From assembly GCA_963693085.1 (NCBI GenBank), contig OY856412.1:1059976244-1060040243 (forward strand): a stretch of DNA of 64,000 bases, read 5' to 3'. This document shows positions 11,580 to 22,478 of this stretch, piece after piece. The notes beneath the pieces are model-generated. The model was not told the origin of the DNA. It worked only from the letters and a program-made list of their open reading frames with translations, and made no database searches. Source of the stretch: Alisma plantago-aquatica. Lineage: Eukaryota; Streptophyta; Magnoliopsida; Alismatales; Alismataceae. Every line of letters begins with the position of its first letter. Position 1 is the stretch's first letter. A program made the translations under genes and the position numbers.

Positions 11580-11908
11580 ATGGACAAATCATGGATGTCC
11601 ATTCCAAATCACTACACCTTGGAGTTTATTATAGGTCTTCATCAGTTTATAAGATTTGTGGAAGAACATACAAAACAATATGGAGATAGGTTCTATTATC
11701 CATGTAGGAATTGCTCTAACAACTTGAAAGTTGACATTATTGATGAAATCAAATGTCATGTCATGTGCAATGGGATTGTACAAGGCTATATAGAATGGTT
11801 ATGGCATGGAGAGATTGCTACTATGAGATCAGTAGATGTCAATAGTAGTGCTTGTGTTGGAGCATAAATTGCCGACAATGAGGTAGATGTGAATGACCAG
11901 ATTCTGAT
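11580..11908 (+). pseudogene. CACTA TNP2-like transposase, N-terminal exon (Transpos_assoc domain)
   Basis: The ATG at 11580 opens with MDKSWM, the hallmark start of the transposase-associated domain of plant CACTA proteins. Conserved Cys/His positions follow: CRNC (about residue 40), HVMCNG and the closing WLWHGE. An in-frame stop at 11865-11867 is followed by more acidic in-frame residues up to 11908, where the Tekay retrotransposon cuts the gene. The remaining transposase resumes at 26439. The role in an intact element is to bind the ends and cut. This copy is inactive. Confidence 0.85.
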
Positions 11909-14900
11909 TGTGACGCCCATCATCACACCAAAGAGAGATAACTTAAAACAAAATGTGGAACTAATACTTAAACATTTAGGATTACCATAAAATAGGGTAA
12001 AATAAAATTGATTCCATATTACCACAAAAGTGGAAACATATTACATATGGGTCCACATGAGCCACCTGTATTACATACCATACCACAAGATTACACATAT
12101 CACTATTCACTTTGCCAACTAGCCACGACATATTACATATGATAACATCTCCACATATATACAAACCTTATATGCACAAGCATGCCCCACTGCCAAAACA
12201 TGTGATGATATGCAACTTCTATAAAACACCCCCAAGGAATTGAGAGTATAGGGACGACACCTAGGACTCTGCTACAAAACACTAGAAGCATATCCAACCT
12301 ATAAAAGCTACTCCTCCCCTTGTTGCTCATCCTCAACTGAACAATCTCTACCTCGTCGTGCATGACCACCTAAAATATGTGGGAACCAATGGGGTGAGAC
12401 CAACATCCTAGTGAGAGATATAACTCTCCACCAATATCCATTATTAACACAAATAACCTAAAGCAGGAAAGTAACATTATTATCAGGTTGAGTAGATTCA
12501 GCTAAATGATATGAGTAAAGCCATTAACATTGTTTAAGCATAATTAGGCATCTAAACTTGAGCAGTAGAACATCTTATACTTTAATGCAGTGTTTGGAGA
12601 AGTGATTGGTGTGCCAACACTATGGTGCGGTGAGATGACCCACCGTAAGATTTTTGTCTGGTGGAAAAAAGTTGTAGGTGAATGCTACTCAACACTATAA
12701 ACAATACAAATTCAAAGTGATGGGTGATCTTATGTTTGGTAACAGCGATTATGAGTGATTGCATCCTGTCGGCGTTACCCCATTGCTTCTTGAGAAATCG
12801 TTCCGCTTTACCAAACGGGGCATAAGGAATATGAAGAACATGTATAACAATTGATTTCCCTTACCGCATTATAAATCAACTAATTAGTACAAGAGATTAG
12901 GCAAAGGGTCATCCAATGTGAGTCGTTTTTATCCCAAAACAATATACTACGCAGTTGTGTTATGTCTTTTATTATGCCCTGAGTAGATGAGGTATACAAA
13001 TCATGCTCTAACCAACCACTGCTAAGTCGAAAGAAGTTGCATAAAATATGTAGGAGGAGACAAAACCTATGATCTCGCACACTCTCAGTTAGTCTGAGTC
13101 CTTCATAGAGACATACAAAGTCCAACTACAAAACAACCTAGTTTGCGAGGGTATATAGGCACAGCACTAGTGAAAATTGAGTTACTACCACATCCGCACT
13201 CCTAACGAGGTATGACCATAGCCATCCTCAAAACATATCATGCATATATTGAACCACATCACTGAGATACAACCTCAATTGTTCTCCTTCTAGGGTATGA
13301 TCATAGCCAATCTTGTGAAATGCATATATGAAATAGTATAGAACTTTGAGTTTTCACTAAGGGAGAACCCATATCACCATCCCACAAGTGCTTACAATGA
13401 AGATGAATCTATGGCACAGGGAAACTACATGATTAGGGTTTCACTTGATTAATTAAGCCAATTGGGTATCTCTTAGCATCGAACAAGTTACAATGTGCAA
13501 ACCCTAAATAAATTCTACAAAAATAAGGGTATGATACAACTCTAAAAGATTAAAAATGTAAGAGGTATAAACTTGTCATATCATCACTTGATACCACTGC
13601 CATACAAGGCCATCAATATTCACTAGGGGATAGTAATCCCTAACCACATCACTAAAGGATATCACCTCAAACTAGGCGCAAATCCTCTGCAATGTCATAA
13701 GACCCACATTATATAGTTCATGAACAACATCATTATTTTATCTCACCATGTATTACAAAGGCTCATATTCATTACCCCTTGTATCAGATCAAGGTACCAT
13801 AGTAATCACAGCCATATTTATTCGGTCTGCAACATTTAAGTTATACAAGTAGGAGAGAGATAATGCATCATTATTGCATACTACCACTTTGAATAAGGTA
13901 GACAACTATATCATAATCCCATGTTAGGGTTAGTGTTTTGATAGTGTAACTAATTAGGGTTTCCAAAATGCATTAAATATCAAAATCCTAGATACATTAT
14001 TTCCCACATTCTTGAAGCAGTTTCAGTCCACCATTATCATCACTAGATAACATCACATAGGAACCACATGTTTGTGGATTACCATCGGTCGAAGAGAGTG
14101 TTAGGTCACAAAACCATGTGATCAAAGAGTACATACTCTTATGGTCAAAGAAAATAATCGAATGAAGAGAAAACCTCAAATACCTTCAAACAAAGAGAAA
14201 ACTAGGTCTCCAATTGATCAAAGAGACCATGTAATACCAGTAGTCAAAGAGAATCATCATGGTCAATGATCGTCAATCAATGCGACTAAAGGAAACCACC
14301 AAAACAGCATGGTCGAAGACAAAGGTTCATCTATGCGACCAAAACCAAAGGGGACCATCTCATCGACCAAACATCACCACCAAGTCTTCAACTACTTGGA
14401 ACAGAACATGAAGAACATCTTAGTGAGAAAAACTACTATCAAAGCATGATCAAAGTAGATGGATAACTAACAAGGAACTGAAATCTCAAGAGAGAGATAC
14501 ATCAAGGAAATCACCACATAAAATCCGATCACAAAAGCATAGGGGTAACCAAACCATCATCATGAGGGAAGAATTCACGATCTAAACCATCACATGCATC
14601 CAAAAATCTCCATCATAACAAAGGAAAATATAATCATAAGTAAGATGATAAACCAAGACTAAACTTGTGAACGAGCACTTCCACCATCCATAGAATTCGA
14701 GTGAGAATTAGGGTTAGGTAAAAGGATCAAATTCATGCAAGATAAGTATAGGAATTCAAAGTCTAAACAAGATATCATCATCAACAACTTGTGATCACGT
14801 TTTAGGAAGAATTTTTACATGTAGAATTAAGTGCAATAATAGTAAAAGAGAGAGTTATATAACTTGTCTACTTATGATGAAACAACATCCAAGAAAATAG

Positions 14901-16146
14901 ATCCAAAGAAGAGACAAGATCGAGATTTGATCACCTCCATGGCCAAGCTAGTCACCACTTCGAAGAGAACAAAATCATAGGGTTAAAGGTCAAGGAAGAG
15001 AGATCCAAAACCCTAGGTTGAAAAAGAAAGGAAGAAGGAGAAGATCTTCATCTCACTTAGGTACTACCATGGAAAACCATGGATTGAACCTCTATGGATA
15101 GAAGTTTCTCAAAAGACTGCCATGGAGAACCATGGGTTCGGACAAGAGAAGAGAAAGAGGTAGGGTTTTACAAGGAAACATAATCAAAAGGATGGATCAC
15201 CTACCAAGGATCAAAGAACACCAACAAAAGAAGATGTTCCAACTCAAGATTACCACATGCAAGATGATCGGCCACCAAAGCTCGAAGGATGAGCTCCTCT
15301 TTACCACCAAGCTACAAGGGCCGAACTCCAATGATGAGAGAGGGAAAGAGAGAGAAAAAGGGATTGTACGCATGGGAAAAGAAGAATACATATGCTCAAG
15401 TGTAGAGAGAAGTGAAAGGGATTAGGTGTTATGCACATAGGTGCCACTTGTCCATCATAGATAAACCATGCATTCACTAAAAGCATGCAAGAAATTAATC
15501 TCATGAAAAACAAGAAGTATCAGACAACCTCACTTGGTCATAGAGGACCATCAGTTGAAGGGAAACAAGTCCATAAAGGCTCATGGTCGAAGAGAAACCA
15601 GCAGCCAAACACATATGAAACCCTAGGTCATCTTCGACCCAAAAGAAAGCATCAAGCCTCTTCGATCAAAGGAAACTCAAGGCTCAACCAAAACACCATA
15701 CACCATAGAAATCAAAGCCAAAAAGACACAAAGGTGGGATGCTAAAACCCTAGAACGCAAACGGCCAACATATGGTCAACACCATACTAGGGAATCCAAG
15801 CAAACCCTAGAAACGACACTCAATATGTCACCACTTCTCTCCTCATCAAGACAAGGAATTACAAGGTTCCCACAAACATCACTCTCTCTTATGATGCTAA
15901 AGCATGTGAGGCACATCCAACATGTGAAAAATTGCAAGATAGACCCTCAACGTGAGTAAATTGCAAGTTGGTCAAAAACAAGCATACATGTAGCAAAACC
16001 AGTTCAACATCATCCAAATAGGACCATTCTAAAAACATAACCATGTAGCATGTTATTAAAGCTCATTACCTGATTAGATAAAGGTTTAATCATCTTATTA
16101 AGCTAGGCAAGCAAGATCAAGCACTAAGCTAGGTAGGGGTCTTACA
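11909..16146 (-). repeat. 3' LTR of the Tekay-like element
   Basis: On the plus strand it begins TGTGACGCCC and ends GGGTCTTACA. It aligns along its length with 22479-26438 apart from a 237-bp MITE. It contains blocks also found in the Gag-only element's LTR at 38367, such as GAATATGAAGAACATGTATA (12825-12850), GAGAGATATAACTCTCC (12411) and CCTGAG.AGATGAGGTATAC (12976). Open frames at 15132-15425 and 15485-15745 are antisense to the element and not maintained in the partner LTR. Confidence 0.9.
12586..12822. mobile_element. Tourist-like (PIF/Harbinger-type) MITE, 237 bp
   Basis: Terminal inverted repeats TGCAGTGTTTGG and TGCCCCGTTTGG, flanked by a TAA duplication (12583-12585 and 12823-12825). 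The other LTR of the same retrotransposon reads CTTTAAGAAAGAATATG near 23142 with no insertion, giving an internal empty site. No coding capacity. It inserted after the two LTRs were made. Confidence 0.85.
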
Positions 16147-16193
16147 TCCATAAACCCTTAACAAGGATTTCTCCCCTGAAATCTTATGCGAAA

Positions 16194-16256
16194 TTAAAGA
16201 GATGGATACTTCCTATGCATCTCATCCTCAAGCTCCCATGTGTCTATCTCAACACC
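16194..16256 (-). pseudogene. C-terminal part of the chromodomain, Tekay-like pol
   Basis: Minus-strand reading gives YGVEIDTWELEDEM followed by HRKYPSL and a stop (TAA at 16194-16196). This is the second half of the retrotransposon chromodomain, which targets integration to particular chromatin. The first half (…VIMVVKVLWHHD) lies at about 17830-17761, across a hAT-like insertion. The polypurine tract and LTR follow directly. Confidence 0.85.
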
Positions 16257-16264
16257 ATAGTGAT

Positions 16265-17752
16265 TAGACCTAGAAATCAGGTAGGTCAGGTCAGGTTTGG
16301 GTGGGGTCATTTTAGGTTGGGTCATTACCAGTCAGAGATAATTTAGGTTATTTTATTCTTTTGGGTCGGTCGGATTTGGGTCAGGTCAGTATCGGGTTGC
16401 GTCCCTTCAGGTCATTTTGTAATTTTGGGTCAACTCGGGTTCAGGTCGGGTCAATTTAGGTATAGACTATTTTAGGTTACTTTATCAGGTCGAGTCGGGT
16501 CAGTTCAGGTCAGGTTCAAGTCAAATCATTTTGAGTCTTCTTAATGTCAGGTTGGGTCGATTTGAACTATTTCCTTGGTCTACTTCGAGTTTGGGTCGAG
16601 TCATTTTCAGGTTGGGTAGTAATCAGATCAGGTCTTCTTGGGTTGTGTTTTTTGTTCGGGTCTAGTTGTTTTGGGTTGGGTCTCAATCTATTTAGGTTAG
16701 AGAGTTGACAATTAGACATGTTAGTTCGGGTTTGGCCATAGTCATTATGGGTCAAAGATAATTGAGGTTATTTTATCCTTTCATGTCAAATCGGGTTAGT
16801 ATCCATTTGGTCGCTTCGGTTCATTTTTCTTTTTGGGTCAACTTGTGTTCGGATCGGGGCAATTTTGGTACAAGTTTGTTCAGATTCATTTATTGGGTTC
16901 GTTTGGGTTCACATCAAATCACTTCATGTCATTTCAATTTACACTATTTCCTGGGGCTAACTCGAGTTTGAATCTAGTCATTTGAATTGGGTAGTTATCA
17001 AGTTGGGATTGCTTGGGTTGTATATTTGTATAATCAAGTTGTTTTGAGTTGGATCTCATTCAGGTCATGTTGTGAGTTGTAATAATGAGTAATGACTAAT
17101 ATGATGCATTTATTAAAAAAATAAAGAAAATATTGTTTACTTGTTATTTTTTTACTATCCATTATCTCATATATTCCCCCTTCCTTTTCCTTACAATCAA
17201 ATTATCAAGAAAACTATTTCTTATAAATAATATACTGATAAAGCCATACAAAAATCTATTGCAAACTAAAACTTGACTTCTCAACTTCTCGCTAGTTGCT
17301 ACTCGCTAGTACTCGGTCAGGTTGACATTGGGTAGGGTCGGTATTCTGTTGGATTGATTTCGAGTCGGGTTGACATTGCGTTGGTCATTCTAGGGTCAGT
17401 TTAATGTCAAGTCAGGTTGATATAGGGTTGTGTTGGTGTTGGATCGGGTTGACATTGGGTTGTATTGGTGTTAGGTGGGTTGAATCGGGTCAGGTCAATG
17501 CCAGGTCAGGTTGATATCGAGTCGGGTCAAGTCGGTTGTGATTTTTTCAAGTTGATTCGAGTCACACGATATCATCAGGTCGGGTGTCGGATCAGATTTG
17601 GGCCTGACAATTCTGGGTCATATTGAGTTTTAGGTAAACATCGGGTGAGGTCAGGTTGAGTTTGAGTTTATATTTTCTTTAGGTTTAATCGGGTCAGGTT
17701 GCGGATAGGACGTGTCGTGTTTCTCTGATCGAGTTAGCTTTTTCCAGCTCTA
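16265..17752. mobile_element. Non-autonomous hAT-like element, 1488 bp, in the chromodomain
   Basis: Ends TAGACCTAGAAA and, inverted, TAGAGCTGGAAA; flanking 8-bp duplications atagtgat (16257-16264) and atcgtgat (17753-17760) differ at one base. Long subterminal regions (about 16285-17080 and 17300-17700) are packed with degenerate GGGTCAGGT / TCGGGT motifs around an AT-rich centre. An 8-bp duplication, TAGRG-type ends and short subterminal repeats are hAT features. No transposase is encoded. Confidence 0.85.
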
Positions 17753-17760
17753 ATCGTGAT

Positions 17761-20700
17761 GCCACAAAACCTTAACTACCATGATGACGTTCTTCTTCAA
17801 CTTCTTCACCCTTCTATCAAGGATTAGCACAGGACCTTCCACATAAGACACCTCCTCATCCAGATCAACCTCTACAGGCTACAAAACTAGCTCAGTGTCT
17901 GGGTGACACTTCCTCAACATGCTAACATGGAACATTAGATGTAACATGTGCAACTCAAGTGGAAACTCCAACCTATAAGCCACCTTCCCAACACGTGCTA
18001 CCACAGGGTAAGGTCCCACAAACTTGGGAGCCAACTTACCCTTCCTACTTAACCTTGACACCCATTTCCAAGGAGAGACTTTGAGATAAACCTTGTCTCC
18101 CATTTGGAACTCCAAAGGCCTACAATGATTATCAGAGTATGACTTCTGCCTATCTAGAGCTGCCTTCAACTATTGTTGTACCATCTTAATCTTCTCTATT
18201 GTCTGTTGCACAAGATCAAGATCCAAAAGTTGATATTCACTGGTCTCATACCAATACAACGGAGATTTGGAACGTCTCCCATACAAAGCCTCATAAGGTG
18301 TCATGTCAATACTCCTCTGATAGTTATTATTGTATGCAAACTATATCAAATTGAAATGTACATCCCAACTTCCCAAAAACTACAAGACATGGGCTCTCAA
18401 CAAATCCTCCAATGTTTGTATAGTCCTCTCATATTGGACATCTGTCTATGGGTGGAACAATGTGTTGAACCTCGATAGCATACCCATTGTTGTGTGCAGA
18501 TGCTCCCAAAAGTGATTGGTAAACTGAGGACATATTTCTGACACAATGCTAGCTGGGACACCACGCAAACAAACTATCTCATCAACATAAACCTAAGCTA
18601 ACTTCTCAGTGGTATATGTTGACATCACAGGATGGAAGTGCGTTGACTTACTCAACCTATAAATGATCACCCAAATTGAAGCATGACCTTTGGTTGTCCT
18701 AGGAAGTTCAACCACAAAGTCCATCGTGATATGATCCCATTTCCACTATGGTATAGGTGATGGTTTCAAAGTCCCTATAGGTTTCTGATGTTCTGCCTTA
18801 ACCTACTAACGCACTACACACTTAGCCACAAACTCAGCTATGTATCACTAAGCCAGCCCACCAATACAAATCTTAGATATTGTGGTAGATATTGGTGCTA
18901 CCTGGATGCAAAATGTACATCGAATAATGAGCCTATTCTAGAACCAACTTACTCAGATGATCAACATCAAGTACCACTTCTCTACCATGGTAGCATACTT
19001 TCCGATCCTATAACTCATGAAAGCCATCACGCTTCTCACTGCCAAACTCTGATCGAATCTATTGAATCACAGTAACACCATGTTGTGCATCTCTAATATG
19101 TTTCCTTCACGTAGGCTTCACTTGTAACTGTGCCAAAAGTCCTACTAACAAGGATACCTCCAACTTAACATTCATATGATGTAAGGAGGCCAAAATGTCT
19201 CTCTTATGGCACACCAAAGAACACAATCGTGCCTTAACCATAGATGACGACGAGGAAGACTTTCTGCTCAAAGCATCTGCCACCACATTAGTGTTCCATG
19301 TATGGTAGTCAATGGTGCAATAATAGTCCATGATCAGCTCCATCTAGTGTCTCTGTCTCATGTTTGACTCATTCTTTGAGAAGATGTATTGTAGGTTCTT
19401 GTAGTTGGTGCAGGTCTAACACTTCTCACCATAAAGGTAGGGCTTCCATATCTTCAAAGCATGGATCACAGTTGTAAGCTCCTAATCATTCATAGGGTAG
19501 CTCTTCTCGTGTTTCCTAAGATGTGTAAAGCAAAAGAAATCATGTTCTTATCTGCATCAGTACACAACCCAAACCATTATTCTAAGAATCACAGAAGACG
19601 ATATAACCTTTCCCTTGCATTGGAAACACTAGCACTGGTGCATTGGTCATCTTGTCCTTCAAATGTTGGAAGGAATGCTGACACTTGTCATCCTAGACAA
19701 ATGGCACACCTTTCCTTGTCTGCTTCGTTAGGGGTAATGCCAGTGCATTGAAGTTCTTGATAAACATTTTGTAGTAGTCTACCAAACCAAGGAAATTATA
19801 AACCTCTATCGGAGTCTTTACCTGCTCCCATTTCTAACACAGATTGAACCTTCATTGGGATCTAGATGTACACACTCAGCATATATCATGTGCATAAGGA
19901 AAGACACCTCCTTCAGCTAAAACTCACACATGATGAACTTGGCATACAAAATTATGTTGTCTCAGCAAGATGAATGTTTTCCATATATGTTTCTCATGTT
20001 GTTGTCTATCCCTGGAATGGATCAGGATGTCATCAGTGAACACCACTACAAACTAGTCAAGGTAAGGTATGAACACGTTGTTCAGTAGGTCATGAATGTT
20101 GTCGGTGAATTGGTTAGCCTGAACGGCTTAACCACATACTCATAATGAACATACCAAGTCCTAAAAGCTGACTTGGGTATGTCAACCGCCTTAATCCATA
20201 ATTGGTGGTATCCTGACCTCAGGTCTATCTTTGAGAATATTGCACCACCCCTCAGGTGATCAAACATATCATCTATCCTTAGTAAAGGATACTTGTTCTT
20301 GATTGTCACCTTGTTCAACTGTCAGTAGTCGATGCATAACCTCATGGAATCATCCTTCTTATTTACAAATAGCATGGGAGCACCCCAAGGGGACATGCTC
20401 AGTCTAATAAAACCCTTCTCAAGCAACTCCTGCAACTATTTCTTCAGCTCCTACATCTCAGTTGGTGCCACCATGTACGGTGTATGTGCAGTCAGTTGTT
20501 TACCAAGAACCAGATTGATCTCAAAATCAATACATCTAGGGGGGAACACTTGGAAACTTGTCGAGAAACACGTCTTCAAACTCACAAACAACTGGCACTT
20601 CCTGGATACTAGGATTCCTCAACTTGGTATCTACTACATGTACTAGAAACACTTCATAGGTCTATCTCATCATCCTCTCTGTCATCATAGATGACACCAG

Positions 20701-21101
20701 ACACATCGGAAGAATCTTCTTATCTCCATAGAAGATCCACAATACATCACCAGCAAAGAACGTTTCTACCTTGGCATATATTCCAAGACCACCTGATACT
20801 TCTATAAAGTGTCCATTCTAAGGATCACATTGAATCTATGCATGTTAAGTGGTATAAGATCCACTTGAATGTTGCGTCCTGAGAAATAAAGAACACGTGA
20901 AGGACACACCTCCCCTAGCTTGATGGAACCAACCAAAGGGGTTTCTAAGAGAAGACCATCATGTCTATGACTAACAGGCAAAGAACATCTAGCAATCACT
21001 TCTCTAGTGATAAAGGAGTGTGTCACACTCGGGTCAACCAAAATAGATATAAAGCATGAAGAAGACAAATTAGAATGAATTAACTTCATCTGACCTATCA
21101 T
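17761..21101 (-). pseudogene. Tekay-like pol: protease, RT, RNase H, integrase, start of chromodomain
   Basis: In coding order: protease at 21101-20800 (LVDPSVTHSFIT, where the catalytic DSGA is altered to DPSV); RT at about 20480-19750 with [21 protein letters not shown] and an active-site box reading FTDD near 20030; RNase H/connection to about 19110 (VVADALSRKSS at 19300); integrase core and C-terminus to 17879 (DRQKSYSDNH, FQMGDKVYLKV, KFVGPYPV, FHVSMLRK). The chromodomain begins at about 17830 and is cut by the hAT element. Many in-frame stops and frameshifts make the copy inactive. Motif identity to the Del/Tekay group is strong. Confidence 0.88.
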
Positions 21102-22344
21102 GACCCTTGGGTTGACTACTCTTTACGGTTGACTTGAGGCATAGAATCGAGTCATTTTGTGTTGTCACCCCTATCCTCTGTTGGCTTGCCTAGATGAACC
21201 AGCATGTGATGCATGACCCGTCCTCGACATCCACCACTGATGAACTATCATTGTTGTGACCCTTGTTGACTCTATCTTGGCTATTGCAGTACCTCATCAT
21301 CCTTCATAGGACATGCCCACTTCAGATGTCCTATTTTCCCAAACTTGTGGCAAGTCCTAGTCTCTCATTGTGGCCTATATGGCCCCCTCACTGACATTGA
21401 CGCTACACTATGAGCTCCTGCCAGAGGAAAGGTACGACCTATGCCCTTGCTCAGTGACCAGTGAGACTGAACTGCCGACCTCTGTTGTTACTGAGGTGCT
21501 AAAAACCTAGGCTTCATGAAGCCTCCAGACGACTATCCTTGGTATTGTGCATGTCTCTTCTTGGAATTTGCCTCTTGCTTCTCCACAATTGATCGCTCTA
21601 TCCTCCTGACTGACTCCACAAATGTGGCAAACTTCTCTCTATTCTCTAAAGATGACACCAGCATCATCAACTCAGAGCTCAGACCCTTCTCAAAATACAT
21701 GATTCTCTCCTTATCTGTTGCATCCATATGCGGATAGAACCTCATAAGCTCCATGAACTTTGCCTCGTACTCATTGATTGTCAAGGATCCCTGTCAGATC
21801 TTCTCAACCTGAGAGATCTTCTTGTCTAGGTAGGTCTGTGAGAAGTATGAGCTCATGAACTCTCATTGAAACTCCTCCCAACTAATCACAAAACCAGGCA
21901 TCTTCTCCTCCTCTATGGCCCACCAATGGTCGACACTGCCCTTTATTAGGAACATTGTGTGCTTCACCTTTTCCCCTTCAAGAATATTGAGGATATTGAA
22001 GGCATTCTCCAACTTGGTCAACTACATGTTAGCATCCATTGGATCATTGGTACTGACATACTCCAACACCCCCCCACAAGCCTTAATCTCTCAAAGGACT
22101 TCCCAGAACCCTAATATTACACATTGGGGACTGTCGCTCTAGCTTGGGGTGTGGGCATGCTTTCTGCCATATGTCTCATCGTGGCCATCAACTATCCAAA
22201 CATGGACTGAAAAGTCAGATTGGCCACAGTCGTTGGATCGAATTGAGGCTCCTCAAGCACTCCATCAACTTGATTTTTCCTCCTGGAACCACCTCCTAGT
22301 AGAGGAGCACTACTCTCAACATGTTCTTCATGGTCACCAGACAT
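21102..22344 (-). pseudogene. Tekay-like gag
   Basis: The ATG at 22344 opens MSGDHEEHVESSAP. The capsid region includes SFERLRLVGVLEY, DHWWAIEEEKMPG and INEYEAKFMELMRF, followed by IERSIVEKQ and a degenerate CCHC knuckle (CHKFGKIGHLKWACP, about 21345). It lines up residue by residue with the intact Gag at 43922-45172, but has several stops (for example in the FGxLMA and TYLDKKISQ regions). It runs into the protease reading at 21101. Confidence 0.87.
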
Positions 22345-22453
22345 AAATCTTCTCTTCTTATTCTTCTGCATAAGAAGAAGTTACCATTAAATATTTTGTA
22401 TGACACAAGAATAGACACCAACCCTAGTCTTATGTCCTTTTAGAATTAGCAAA

Positions 22454-22478
22454 CCTAAATCCCTTATACCAACCAAAA
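22454..22478 (-). other. Decayed primer binding site of the Tekay-like element
   Basis: On the minus strand, directly after the LTR end (…CACA), the sequence reads TTTTGGTTGGTATAAGGG. TGGTAT matches the initiator-Met site TGGTATCAGAGC; the remainder has drifted. Confidence 0.6.

Noticed and set aside
15132..15745. Two open frames in the Tekay 3' LTR with counterparts near 25398-25607 and 25860-26117
   Set aside because: They are antisense to the element, truncated or shifted in the other LTR, and show no domain; similarity follows from LTR duplication alone.
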